This document shows, piece by piece, positions 44,947 to 53,960 of a stretch of DNA of 64,000 bases. The stretch spans positions 186,001 to 250,000 of the forward strand of contig NZ_CP099393.1 of assembly GCF_023913515.1 (NCBI RefSeq). Direction: 5' to 3'. The translations under genes and the position numbers were made by a program. Under the pieces are notes generated by a model. It saw nothing but the letters and a program-made list of their open reading frames with translations. It was not told the DNA's origin and searched no databases. The stretch is from Natronococcus sp. CG52. GTDB lineage: Archaea > Halobacteriota > Halobacteria > Halobacteriales > Natrialbaceae. Numbering within the stretch: position 1 is the first letter of the stretch; each line of letters begins with the position of its first letter.

Positions 44947-45678
44947 ATGCGACGCGTTCGATTCAGAGACTTAGCTGGCGCGACTCGTACCGGTGTATGG
45001 ACCGACGATGGAATCGAGTTCGGAGCGGAAACGTACGATCCGGACGAAGTGGACATTCTTCCGCCGAGCGATCCGTCGAAGATCGTCTGCATCGGATTGA
45101 ACTATGCCGATCACGCGGAAGAGGAAGGGATGGAGTTGCCCGACCGTCCGATGCTCTTTCTCAAACCGCCGAACACGGTCGCCGGCCACGGAGATACGAT
45201 TACGCTACCAGCGGGGAAAGAGACCGTCGAATTCGAAGCCGAGTTCGGCGTCGTCATCGGCGAACAGTGTCGGAACGTCCCCGAGAACGAGGCGATGGAT
45301 GTTGTGGAGGGATTCACCTGCATAAACGATGTCTCTAACCGTGACGATCAGCGGCAGGAACAAAACTGGATTCGCGGAAAGGCGTTCGATGACGCCGCAC
45401 CGATCGGTCCAGTCGTCGCGACGCCGGACGAAGTTCCTGACGACGCACGTATCGAACTCCGGCTTAACGGTGAGACCCGTCAGGAATCGACTATCGATGA
45501 GTTCATTTTCTCAGTACCGGAGTTGATCGCCGAAATCACGGCGTACATGACTCTCGAGCCGGGCGACGTCATTTCGACGGGGACCACTGCGGGCGTCGGA
45601 GCGCTCTCTGATGGGGATCGTGTCGAAGTCGAAGTCGAAGGGATCGGAACCCTCGAGCACGACGTCCGAGAGATCTAA
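44947..45678 (+). CDS. FAH-family hydrolase (acylpyruvate/diketo-acid hydrolase-like)
   Basis: A 243-residue fumarylacetoacetate hydrolase fold. The ATG at 44947 gives MRRVRFRDLAG; a GTG seven codons earlier is possible. Motifs: CIGLNYADHAEEEGMELP, LFLKPPNTVAGHGDTI, the metal Glu pair in VEFEAEFGVVIGE, the Asp in INDVSNRDDQ and KAFDDAAPIGPVV. This short form is typical of acylpyruvases and of 2,4-diketo-3-deoxy-fuconate/rhamnonate hydrolases, which release pyruvate plus lactate. LutABC at 55597-58273 could then oxidise the lactate. That pathway link is inferred from gene content, not proven. Confidence 0.88.
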   Translation: MRRVRFRDLAGATRTGVWTDDGIEFGAETYDPDEVDILPPSDPSKIVCIGLNYADHAEEEGMELPDRPMLFLKPPNTVAGHGDTITLPAGKETVEFEAEFGVVIGEQCRNVPENEAMDVVEGFTCINDVSNRDDQRQEQNWIRGKAFDDAAPIGPVVATPDEVPDDARIELRLNGETRQESTIDEFIFSVPELIAEITAYMTLEPGDVISTGTTAGVGALSDGDRVEVEVEGIGTLEHDVREI

Positions 45679-45756
45679 GGCATCGGCGATTCCGTTTTTA
45701 CGCAATCGAATCGTGATGAAAGGAATGTGACGACGGTGAGACGTCGGCTCGTTCTA

Positions 45757-46725
45757 CTAAAGCACGTCCTCGTTGACTGGATTCGTCGGCGTTTCGTTCT
45801 CGAGCACCGAAACGACGTCTCCTGCGATAGTACTCCGCATGTCGACAATCGACTCCTCGGAGTACCACGCGACGTGGGGCGTTAACACCGTTTCCTCGAG
45901 ATCGAAAAGCGGGTGATCTTCCGGAGGCTCCTCGGGCATTACGTCGAGACCGGCACCACGGAGTTCGCCGTCGCTGAGCGCGTCGTGGAGTGCATCAACA
46001 TCGATCGTCGGCCCGCGAGATGTGTTAACGATGACCGTGTCGTCGTCCATTGCGGCGAAGGCCTCTTCGTCGAACATTTCTCGGGTTTCGTCGGTCAGTG
46101 GCGTGTGCACCGATATGATATCGGATCGGTCGAGGAGTTCCTCGAGCGAGACCTTCTCGACGCCGTGCTCAGCCATTTCCGCTTCGTCGACATAGGGGTC
46201 GTAGGAAATCGGTTCAAGCCCGAACGGTTCCGCCTTTTTGGCAACTTCTTTCGGGATTTTGCCAAACCCTGCAAGTCCGAGCGTTCGTCCCCGGAGGCGA
46301 TAGATGGGCCGTCCGTTCGTCCAGTCCCAAGTCCGAGACTCGATCTCGGCAGTGAACTGGGCCGTTCGACGCTCGACCGATAGAATGAGTGCCATCGTGT
46401 GTGTCGGTACCTCGTCAAGGCAGTAATCGGGGACGTTGAGCGCGACGACGTCGTGATCGGTCGCCGCTTCGAGATCGATCGTGTCGACCCCGATACCGTA
46501 TCGTCCCACCGCCTGTATCTCGGGACCGGCTTCGAAAACCTCCCGTGTGATCGGCGCGTACTGATTCAAGAGTGCATCGGGACGAACGTCTTTGACCGCC
46601 TCGATGACTTCGGCTTCGGTTTCCGCCTGCGCTTCAGCGATTTCGATGTCGGCGTCCGACAAATGGTCGCGTTCGATGGAAAGATCCGGAAAGTCGAAAT
46701 CCGTGACTAGTATCGTGTGAGTCAT
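45757..46725 (-). CDS. C-terminal-binding-protein-like D-2-hydroxyacid dehydrogenase
   Basis: A 322-residue enzyme; the Met at 46725 (MTHTILVTDFDFPDLSIE) is taken as start because the frame before it is non-homologous. The NAD loop reads LGLAGFGKIPKEVAKKAE (GFGKIP rather than GxGxIG), followed by SVHTPLTDETREMFDEEAFA, VNTSRGPTIDVDAL with the substrate Arg, and TPHVAWYSEES with the catalytic His. The YGIGVDTIDLEAAT segment is typical of CtBP-like bacterial/archaeal proteins. It should reduce a 2-oxo acid or oxidise a D-2-hydroxy acid. It is convergent with the FAH gene. Confidence 0.9.
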   Translation of the reverse strand: MTHTILVTDFDFPDLSIERDHLSDADIEIAEAQAETEAEVIEAVKDVRPDALLNQYAPITREVFEAGPEIQAVGRYGIGVDTIDLEAATDHDVVALNVPDYCLDEVPTHTMALILSVERRTAQFTAEIESRTWDWTNGRPIYRLRGRTLGLAGFGKIPKEVAKKAEPFGLEPISYDPYVDEAEMAEHGVEKVSLEELLDRSDIISVHTPLTDETREMFDEEAFAAMDDDTVIVNTSRGPTIDVDALHDALSDGELRGAGLDVMPEEPPEDHPLFDLEETVLTPHVAWYSEESIVDMRSTIAGDVVSVLENETPTNPVNEDVL

Positions 46726-46847
46726 CCTATGCCAGTGTTTCTCCGAAACCAAAAAAGAATTTCGGACGCAAAGCCGGTGAATCTGCTCGATTCCGCCGGC
46801 AAGGTAGTGGTCGCCGTTCGAATGAGATGAAAGAGTGAGCGCCACAG

Positions 46848-46974
46848 CTATAGTAGCCACTGAAAGTCAGTGCACACCCGATCGCACGACGGGAGCGCGG
46901 TTCTCGCTTGCTTCGCTCGCTCCGAACCGCGGACAGTGCGATCGGCGTGGAAACCGTTTCAGTTGGTACTATAG
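46848..46974. repeat. Palindromic MITE-like repeat, 127 bp
   Basis: The ends are inverted copies: CTATAGTAGCCACTGAAA at 46848 and, on the other strand from 46974, CTATAGTACCAACTGAAA (16 of 18 bases). A second inner pair, CCGATCGCAC on each arm, extends the symmetry. No coding capacity. It lies in the spacer between two genes whose starts both face it. The sequence recalls a repeat I believe is spread through several haloarchaeal genomes, but I cannot check copy number here. Confidence 0.75.
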
Positions 46975-47112
46975 GCAGGAAAGCGGAGTCAATCGAATTC
47001 GGAGGGTTGTAGGAAAGGGAAACGGCGATAGTTCCGGGGTATGGCCGGAAATTCACATCAGGACTTACTCTTACTGAACCGAATCCCCGTCGTCCAACCA
47101 ACGTAAAGGTAG

Positions 47113-47976
47113 CTACACCGTTATGACCGGGTTCGAGAGGGTACCGATCGACTCGATGTCGATCGTAACGAGGTCCCCCTCCTGCAGCGTGAACTCTTCA
47201 GGCGGGACGAGCGACGTCCCTGTGAGGAGAACCGAGGCTTCCGGGACGGAATTGTTTCGAGTGTAGTAAGAGACGAGCTCCTCGCAGGTGCGGTCCATCT
47301 CGCTAGTCGACGTTTCACCCGTATAGACCGTTTCCCCGTCGCGCTCGATCGTCATCGACAGCGTCAGGTCGTGAGGGTCGCCAATCGTCTCCGGCGAAAC
47401 GATGCACGGTCCGATCGAACAGCAACGGTCGTAGACTTTCGCTTGGGGCAAATACAGCGGATTTTCTCCTTCAATCGATCTGCTACTCATGTCGTTACCG
47501 ATCGTGTATCCGACCGGTTCTCCATTGTAGAGCACGATCCCCAGCTCGGGTTCGGGGACGTCCCAGTCGGAGTCGGTCCGAATACCGACCGCCTCGTCGG
47601 GACCAACCGTCCGATTCGGCGTCGCTTTGAAGAAGACCTCCGGTCGCTCGCTCTCGTACACGTTGAGATACATTTCCGGCATCCCGCTTTCGGATTCCCG
47701 TGCTTCTTCGCTGATTTGATACGTAACGCCTGCGGCCCATACTTCCGCGGCCTCGATGGGTGCGAGCGGTTCATCGAGCGACGTTGTCACCGCCTCGGCG
47801 TCTGTGAGCAATTGATCCGTAAGTTCATCGATCGACTTTCCAACGACGTCGGCCGTCCTGGCGAGACCGGTAAACGACGTGAGGGAATCGGTTATCGCAG
47901 TGAGGTCGTACGTGGTGCCATCGTGATCGACGATCAGTCGCTGACCGCTATCGGTCGATACGTGAAAGTATCGCAT
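47113..47976 (-). CDS. FAH-family 2-keto-3-deoxy-pentonate dehydratase-like protein
   Basis: A 287-residue FAH-fold enzyme; the ATG at 47976 follows a TATA-like element at 48003-48012. The length and motifs (AAEVWAAGVTYQISEEARES, GMPEMYLNVYESERPEVFFK, DVPEPELGIVLYNGE, GNDMSSRSIEGENPLYLPQA, KVYDRCCSIGPC) match the archaeal 2-keto-3-deoxy-arabinonate/xylonate dehydratases, which convert the keto-deoxy acid to 2-oxoglutarate semialdehyde. The Glu residues in PEPELG and the Asp in GNDMSS should hold the metal. The aldehyde dehydrogenase at 53961 would finish the route to 2-oxoglutarate. Assignment to this subfamily is from recall of the haloarchaeal sequences. Confidence 0.87.
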   Translation of the reverse strand: MRYFHVSTDSGQRLIVDHDGTTYDLTAITDSLTSFTGLARTADVVGKSIDELTDQLLTDAEAVTTSLDEPLAPIEAAEVWAAGVTYQISEEARESESGMPEMYLNVYESERPEVFFKATPNRTVGPDEAVGIRTDSDWDVPEPELGIVLYNGEPVGYTIGNDMSSRSIEGENPLYLPQAKVYDRCCSIGPCIVSPETIGDPHDLTLSMTIERDGETVYTGETSTSEMDRTCEELVSYYTRNNSVPEASVLLTGTSLVPPEEFTLQEGDLVTIDIESIGTLSNPVITV

Positions 47977-48145
47977 ACCAGAAATAGTTCTGGGTATTCC
48001 GTAATAGTTTTTGCCCCTTGTGGCGGCGAGCGGTATCGGCATTTCGAGTCACGGCTTTGACTCAACCGGGTGTAACCAACCGAGCATCTAATCAGGGCTA
48101 CCTCGAAATCGATACATTAAGGAAGCGAGTTGCGAATATCATGAT

Positions 48146-48925
48146 ATGTCTCGACAAGGGACAGACAGTCACGTATCAGTCGACGGAAAGCGTACAGTTG
48201 TTGTCGGCGGAACGAGCGGCATCGGTCGCGCCATCGCGCTTGCGTTCGCCGAGGATGGCGCTGATGTCGTTGCTTCAAGCCGAACGCAGTCGGCGGTCGA
48301 AGAGGTTGCGGCGGAGCTTCGTGAGCGAGGGGCCGATACGATCGAACAGTGTTGTGACGTCACGGACCGGGAATCATTGATCGAACTACGCGATGCCGTC
48401 GTTAACGAATTCGGCGGTGTCGACGTACTCGTCGCCTCTCCAGGAGCAATAGCCCGGGAATCGATCACTGAAATCGCCGACGAGGCGTGGAACCACGTCC
48501 TCGAGATACAGTTGACCGGTGTCCACCGGGCTTGCCAACTCTTCGAACCGGCGATCGAAGAGGGGAGTATCATTACGATCTCCTCGATGTCCCCGCAGCG
48601 GTCGATGCCAAACCTCGCCGCGTACTCCGCCGCGAAGGGCGGAATCGATGCGTACACCCGAGTGGCTGCGAAGGAGTTTGGCCCGGACATCCGCGTGAAC
48701 GGCCTTCGGCCGGGATTCTTCCTGACCCCTCAGACCGAAGACGCCTACGCCGAAGGGTCCTCTCGACGAAAAGGCGTCGAACATCAGACCGAAGTAGGCC
48801 GAATCGGTCAGCCTCAGGAACTCGCCGGCGCAGCGATTTACCTGGCGAGCGACTCGGCCTCGTACACGACCGGCGAGATTCTCACCGTCGACGGCGGTTT
48901 CTCGAACAGCGCGTTTCAGGAGTGA
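48146..48925 (+). CDS. SDR-family NAD(P)-dependent dehydrogenase
   Basis: A 259-residue classical short-chain dehydrogenase with every key element: VVVGGTSGIGRAIALAFAED at 17-36, CDVTDRESL, the NAG-type strand written VLVASPGAIA, catalytic Ser in ITISSMSPQ and the Y-K pair in AAYSAAKGGIDAYTR, and a final GGFSNSAFQE. It should oxidise a hydroxyl of a sugar or keto-deoxy acid. In fucose/rhamnose-type routes an SDR of this kind makes the 2,4-diketo-3-deoxy acid that an FAH hydrolase cleaves; both FAH genes are close, so that is one possible role. Divergent from the FAH gene at 47976. Confidence 0.93.
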   Translation: MSRQGTDSHVSVDGKRTVVVGGTSGIGRAIALAFAEDGADVVASSRTQSAVEEVAAELRERGADTIEQCCDVTDRESLIELRDAVVNEFGGVDVLVASPGAIARESITEIADEAWNHVLEIQLTGVHRACQLFEPAIEEGSIITISSMSPQRSMPNLAAYSAAKGGIDAYTRVAAKEFGPDIRVNGLRPGFFLTPQTEDAYAEGSSRRKGVEHQTEVGRIGQPQELAGAAIYLASDSASYTTGEILTVDGGFSNSAFQE

Positions 48926-49233
48926 CGACTGCCAACGTCGCTAAAGCTGTCTCGAGACTGTAGTTCGCGCGTCGCGTTCGCCGATTTCAGCCGGTTTTTC
49001 GAGAGCTGCCTGAAGCAAGACAGAAGATAGGCAATACATCTCTCGTGCACTCGATAGTCGGACGGTCACGACCACAACTTCCAGTCACATCACAGTCAAC
49101 CGCCGTGACAGGCGTGTAGAGAGGAAACGACTGCTGGCGTTTACAGGCGGTCTAGGAGAATGCCCTGGGGCTTGACCTTGAGGCGATTCACCAATCCCAC
49201 AGAATTATAACTACCCCTGGGTATGATCTTCAC
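48926..49233. other. Intergenic, no supported gene
   Basis: I see no gene, IS end or stable RNA. The ADH promoter is probably near AGAATTATAAC at 49201-49211, about 25-30 bases before the ATG at 49234. Confidence 0.4.
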
Positions 49234-50277
49234 ATGCAAGCGCTAACCAAGACTGCGCGAGAGTATGGTTCGATGGAACTGAGAGAGTACCCGGTCCCAG
49301 AGCCAGGTCCGAACGAAGCGCTCATCGAGGTCGACTACGCCGGACTCTGTGGTAGCGATGCGGGAATCTACAAGTTTAAGTCGGCGTTCGAGCGAATGGA
49401 TCTCCCGACGATCACAGGCCACGAGTATACCGGCCACATCGTCGAAACCGGAGATGAGGTCACGGATTTCGAGCCTGGCGACCAGGTCGTTGAGCGACCG
49501 ATCCGCGGTTGCGGTTCGTGCTACCAGTGTAAATCCGGTAACGAGAACGTCTGCCAGGACGCGGTGATCACAGGCGTCGATCACGATGGTGCGTTTGCGG
49601 GATACATTAGCGTTCCAGAATCCGAACTTCAGGCCGTCCCTGACAGTATCAACCCGAGAAACGCCGCTATCGTCGAACCGACGAGCATCGCCGCAAGAGC
49701 CGTTATCGAGAACTCACGAGTTAGACCCGCCGACCGAGTACTGGTTGCGGGTCCCGGTCCGATCGGTCTACTGACTGCACAGATCGCTGATGCACAGGGG
49801 GGCGAGGTTCTCGTTGCTGGCGTCGAGCAAGATTCGTCATACCGACTCCCGCTCGCGCGCGAACTCGGATTCGAAACCGTCGACGTCGAAACCGAGGACG
49901 CCGACGCCGTCTTTGAGAACCGAACCGACGGGATCGGATTCGATGTCGTGTTTGATACGACCGGCCATCCCTCGGGACTGACGATGTCAGCTGATGCCGT
50001 CCGAAAGGGAGGACAGATCGTCTTGATCGCGCTGACCGGCGAAACGACGATGTCGTACTCGCCGCTGGTTCGTTCGGAAACCGACCTCCAGTGTTCTTAC
50101 GCGTCGATGTGGGAAGACTTCGAGCGATCCCTCCGACTGATCGATTCCGGCGTAATCGACTGCGAGACGTTCGTCGATACCCGGTTCTCCGTTCGAGATG
50201 AAGACGAGGCGTTCGAAGCGTTCCTCGCAGGCGAGACGTGCAAGCCCGTCTTCGACCTCTCCGAGTGTCGCGAATAA
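49234..50277 (+). CDS. Zinc-dependent alcohol dehydrogenase (MDR), L-threonine/sorbitol DH type
   Basis: A 347-residue enzyme with both zinc sites: catalytic C39 (AGLCGSDAG), H63-E64 (TGHEYTG) and structural Cys at 93, 96, 99 and 107 in RGCGSCYQCKSGNENVC. The NAD motif is VAGPGPIGLLTAQIA. It should oxidise a secondary hydroxyl of a sugar, polyol or aldonate. A decayed relative of its first third lies at 25901-26260, so this gene family was present twice. It precedes an enolase-superfamily gene by 200 bases on the same strand, which suggests consecutive steps. An AT-rich box (AATTATAAC) precedes the start. Confidence 0.93.
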   Translation: MQALTKTAREYGSMELREYPVPEPGPNEALIEVDYAGLCGSDAGIYKFKSAFERMDLPTITGHEYTGHIVETGDEVTDFEPGDQVVERPIRGCGSCYQCKSGNENVCQDAVITGVDHDGAFAGYISVPESELQAVPDSINPRNAAIVEPTSIAARAVIENSRVRPADRVLVAGPGPIGLLTAQIADAQGGEVLVAGVEQDSSYRLPLARELGFETVDVETEDADAVFENRTDGIGFDVVFDTTGHPSGLTMSADAVRKGGQIVLIALTGETTMSYSPLVRSETDLQCSYASMWEDFERSLRLIDSGVIDCETFVDTRFSVRDEDEAFEAFLAGETCKPVFDLSECRE

Positions 50278-50476
50278 CGGCTACTTGTCCGTCTGTGTGC
50301 AACCCAAGTAAGGCCTGACAACACCGGAAATCGATGGTGGATCGATCTACCGGAGTTCCCACGATTCTAGATAAAAAGGGATGAAGCAGTCTACAACTCC
50401 CGTCCACGACGGCCTTGCTAGATTAGTGGGAAAGGGAAGTTTTAGTATGACGTAACATATCGTGGATAGTTGAGGT

Positions 50477-51709
50477 ATGAACTACCGCAATCTCTCAGAT
50501 CCGAATGCAACGTATACGATGCGAAACCTCTCGTCGGAAACAATGGGTCTTAAAAACACCCGGGCTGGGCCCCGAGACCTCGAGATCACCGATATACAGA
50601 CCACGATCGTTGAGGGGAACTACCCATGGACGTTAGTGCGCGTCTACACGGACGCCGGTATCGTCGGCGACGGCGAGTCCTACTGGGGTGCGGGAGAGCC
50701 AGAAATCATCGAGCGAATGTCGTCCTTTCTAATCGGCGAGAACCCGACCGACATCGACCGCCTGTATGAACACCTCGTCGAAAAGCTCGCTGGCGAAGGG
50801 TCAATCTCCGGAAAGGTGATTTCTGCCATCTCCGGGATTGAAATCGCGCTTCACGACATCACCGGAAAGGCTCTCGGTGTTCCGGCGTACCAGCTGCTCG
50901 GGGGCAAGTACCGTGACGAGGTTCGGGCCTACTGCGATTGTCATGCTGGCGACGAAGCTGATCCTGAAGCCAACGCCAGGGAGGCCGAACGCGTCGTCGA
51001 AGAACTCGGGTTCGACGCAATCAAGTTCGACCTCGACGTCCCGTCAGGCCACCAAAAGGACCGCGCGAACAGACACCTTCGGAAACCTGAGATTGAACAC
51101 AAGATCGACATCGTTCGTGCCGTAACCGAACGGATCGGTACCCGAGCCGACGTCGCCTTCGACTGCCACTGGGCGTTTACCGCGAACAGCGCTCATCGCC
51201 TCGCGTCCGCCGCCGAGGAGTACGACGTCTGGTGGCTCGAAGATCCGATTCCACCAGAAAATCACGACGTTCAGCGCGAAGTGACACGGCGAACCACGAC
51301 ACCGATTACCGTCGGCGAAAACGTCTATCGGAAGTTCGGTCACCGCCAGCTCCTCGAAGAGCAAGCGGTCGACATCATCGCACCGGATCTTCCCCGGGTC
51401 GGCGGTATGCGCGAGACGAGAAAGATCGCCGATTTGGCGGACATGTACTATATCCCGGTCGCGATGCACAACGTCTCCTCACCGGTCGGAACAATGGCGA
51501 GCGCACAGGTCGGCGCCGCGATTCCGAACTCGCTGGCCGTCGAGTACCATGCTTATGAGGTCGAGTGGTGGAACGATCTCGTCGAAGAGGACCTCATCGA
51601 AGAGGGGTACATCGAAGTTCCCGAGCAGCCGGGTCTCGGTCTCACCCTCGACCTCGATACCGTCGAGAAGCACATGGCTGAGGGCGAAACGCTCATCGAC
51701 GAGGCTTGA
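50477..51709 (+). CDS. Enolase-superfamily sugar-acid dehydratase
   Basis: A 410-residue protein; Met16 or Met23 could also be the true start, since the domain begins near residue 35. Active-site residues: K183 and D185 in AIKFDLDV (KxD), metal ligands D229 (AFDCHWAF, with H231), E255 (WWLEDPIPPEN) and E281 (TVGENVYR), and H331 (VAMHNVSSP). The D-x-H at the second strand is seen in mannonate/gluconate/xylonate-type acid-sugar dehydratases. It should dehydrate an aldonate to the 2-keto-3-deoxy acid. With the FAH dehydratase (47113) and aldehyde dehydrogenase (53961) it completes a plausible oxidative pentose route. Confidence 0.92.
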   Translation: MNYRNLSDPNATYTMRNLSSETMGLKNTRAGPRDLEITDIQTTIVEGNYPWTLVRVYTDAGIVGDGESYWGAGEPEIIERMSSFLIGENPTDIDRLYEHLVEKLAGEGSISGKVISAISGIEIALHDITGKALGVPAYQLLGGKYRDEVRAYCDCHAGDEADPEANAREAERVVEELGFDAIKFDLDVPSGHQKDRANRHLRKPEIEHKIDIVRAVTERIGTRADVAFDCHWAFTANSAHRLASAAEEYDVWWLEDPIPPENHDVQREVTRRTTTPITVGENVYRKFGHRQLLEEQAVDIIAPDLPRVGGMRETRKIADLADMYYIPVAMHNVSSPVGTMASAQVGAAIPNSLAVEYHAYEVEWWNDLVEEDLIEEGYIEVPEQPGLGLTLDLDTVEKHMAEGETLIDEA

Positions 51710-51989
51710 CCTCCTCCCCGCCCAGAACAGTAATTGCGAAGTGTGCATTGGACACTACCTAAACCGGGACAAGAGCGTCTAACTGGTTGGATCTCACCCA
51801 ATCCAATGCACAATACCGAACTACTGTGAAGGGCGAGGCGTTGCGCCTGCTTATTTTGTAACCGGCTTTCCAGTTCGACATGAGCTAATTCTTGAGCGGT
51901 CTCGATCGGCTAGCACACCGGGAGATACACGGCGAACCGTTCTGTATGATAGAACAACGGTTTTGTACCTGTGATCTATATCCCAAGAC

Positions 51990-52757
51990 ATGGAAAGAGA
52001 TCCAAAATATCCGGTTCGCACGACGGTTCGATCATTCGAGATTATCGAGTTTCTCAAAGAGAACCACGGGGCAGGAGTAACTGAAACAGCGAAAGCGCTC
52101 GATATGAGCAAAGGAGTCGTCCACAACCACCTGAATACGCTCGAAGCGATCGAGTTCGTTGTCAAGGAGGACGAAGAGTACCGCTTGTCGTTACGATTTC
52201 TTGAGCTTGGAGAGTACCAGCGAAATCAGATGCGGCTGTACCGAATCGGTCGAGAGCAAGTAAAGGAGTTAGCTTCTGAAACCGGAGAGCTCGTCAATCT
52301 CGCGACGGAAGAGCACGGGCGGTGCGTCTACCTTTCTCTCTCGCGTGGAGAGAAGGCAGTGGAGGCAGATACGTATGCCGGTCACCGGCCTTATCTCCAC
52401 AACACCGCGCTCGGCAAAGCGATACTCGCGCACCTGCCTGATACCCGAATAACGGAGATCCTCGACCACCGTGGCCTGCCGCAGTCGACAGAGCACACGA
52501 TCACCGATCGAGACGTCCTCTTCGAGGAACTAGAGGCGATACGTGATCGCGGTGTGGCGTTCGACCGCCAAGAGCGTCTCTCCGGACTCCGGTGCGTCGC
52601 CGCCCCAATCAAGAAAAACGACGGAGTGGTCGCCGGCGCGATCAGCGTCTCAGGGCCAATGACGCGCATGCAAGGCGAACTGTTCGAAGAAACGCTACCG
52701 AACGCCGTTCGTAGCACCGCCAACGTCATCGAACTCAACCTAGAGTATTCGAACTGA
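51990..52757 (+). CDS. IclR-family transcription regulator
   Basis: A 255-residue regulator. Residues about 10-65 form the winged helix-turn-helix (SFEIIEFLKENHGAGVTETA, ALDMSKGVVHNHLNTLEAI). The C-terminal IclR effector domain contains YLSLSRGEKAVEADTYAGHR, HNTALGKAILAHLPDTRI, GLRCVAAPIKKNDGVVAGAI and SVSGPMTRM. Such haloarchaeal IclR proteins control sugar catabolism genes. It lies between the dehydratase operon and the aldehyde dehydrogenase, so these are likely targets. It is a paralog of the next gene. Confidence 0.93.
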   Translation: MERDPKYPVRTTVRSFEIIEFLKENHGAGVTETAKALDMSKGVVHNHLNTLEAIEFVVKEDEEYRLSLRFLELGEYQRNQMRLYRIGREQVKELASETGELVNLATEEHGRCVYLSLSRGEKAVEADTYAGHRPYLHNTALGKAILAHLPDTRITEILDHRGLPQSTEHTITDRDVLFEELEAIRDRGVAFDRQERLSGLRCVAAPIKKNDGVVAGAISVSGPMTRMQGELFEETLPNAVRSTANVIELNLEYSN

Positions 52758-53072
52758 CGCTCTTTCTATCTCGAATTACGATGCCGGCAGTACCCAATAA
52801 TATGAGCCTGTTTGATGCTTTCGCCAGACGTATATGTCATACAAATTTAATTATCCTTCCTCGATACGTGTTCAGACTCTAAGAACGAATATGTTCGGGC
52901 ACCATGCTGAGAGCATCACCTATCATCAGAAAGCTGGTAGCCCGGCCCCAAATATTACAGAAGTACTGGTGTAAACGAAGAGGTGGCTAATGGAGAACAT
53001 ACGTTCATCCCTCACGAACACTATGATACGTCGAACCATAGTACATATATGCACCTATGGTCCATCATGAGT

Positions 53073-53852
53073 ATGAACGATCAAGAGCGTACCGGGATCA
53101 AATCGGTCGAACACTCGTTAGGCATCATTGAACAGCTTCGGGATCACGGACCGATCGGCGTCTCCGACCTTGCAAAGAAGGTAGACATGCCGAAGAGCAC
53201 CGTCCACGTTCACCTCCAGACGCTCCGAAACTGGGACTACGTCGTTCAAACGGACGGGAAGTACGACGTCGGCCTACGGTTTCTCGAAACCGGGAGCATC
53301 GTTCGTCGACGAAATAGCCTCTACCGGGCTGCCCGAGAAGAAGTCGACCGGCTCGCGACCGAGGTTGAGGAGGCGGCGAATCTCGGCGTCGAACAGGACG
53401 GACAGCGGGTTATCCTCTACAAGTCCGAGTTTGGAGAGGCGATTTACGATAATACGTCGACGGGCGAATTCACGCATATGCATTGGACATCGATCGGAAA
53501 AGCGATTCTCGCGAACCTTTCGAACGAGCGGGTCAACGAGATCGTAGACCGACACGGATTACCAGAAGCAACAGAACAAACGATCACTGACAGTGAACAG
53601 CTGTTTAATGAGCTTGAACAGATTCGCGAACAAGGATTTGCGGTCGAAAACGAAGAGCACCGAAACGGAGTCGTCGCAGTCGCTGTTCCAATATTCGACA
53701 CGCAGGCCGATGTAGTGATTGGAGCACTCTCGATCTCAGGCCCGCGACAGCGACTCGTTGCAAACGAGAGCGGAACCGAGGTTGAGGAGGAGATCATCAA
53801 CGCCGTTCAGAACCGAGCAAATGTGGCCGAACTCCGGTACAACCACTACTGA
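53073..53852 (+). CDS. IclR-family transcription regulator
   Basis: A 259-residue IclR protein. The Met at 53073 aligns with the first residue of the paralog at 51990 and lies about 27 bases after ACATATAT (53043-53050); ATG 53067 and a longer frame from 52983 are alternatives. The winged helix (SLGIIEQLRDHGPIGVSDLA, MPKSTVHVHLQTLRNW) is followed by the effector domain (HMHWTSIGKAILANLSNERV, GVVAVAVPIFDTQADVVIGA, LSISGP). Two adjacent IclR genes suggest two different sensed acids or a cross-regulated pair. It ends 108 bases before the aldehyde dehydrogenase gene. Confidence 0.92.
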   Translation: MNDQERTGIKSVEHSLGIIEQLRDHGPIGVSDLAKKVDMPKSTVHVHLQTLRNWDYVVQTDGKYDVGLRFLETGSIVRRRNSLYRAAREEVDRLATEVEEAANLGVEQDGQRVILYKSEFGEAIYDNTSTGEFTHMHWTSIGKAILANLSNERVNEIVDRHGLPEATEQTITDSEQLFNELEQIREQGFAVENEEHRNGVVAVAVPIFDTQADVVIGALSISGPRQRLVANESGTEVEEEIINAVQNRANVAELRYNHY

Positions 53853-53960
53853 ACCCCGCATAGCTCTCCAATCGTCCGTAGCGGTCTGATCAGAGGCGAG
53901 CGGAGGTCAACTACGAGCAGACGCAAGAAATTTCACAACTCGGGGTATACCGGATAGTGT

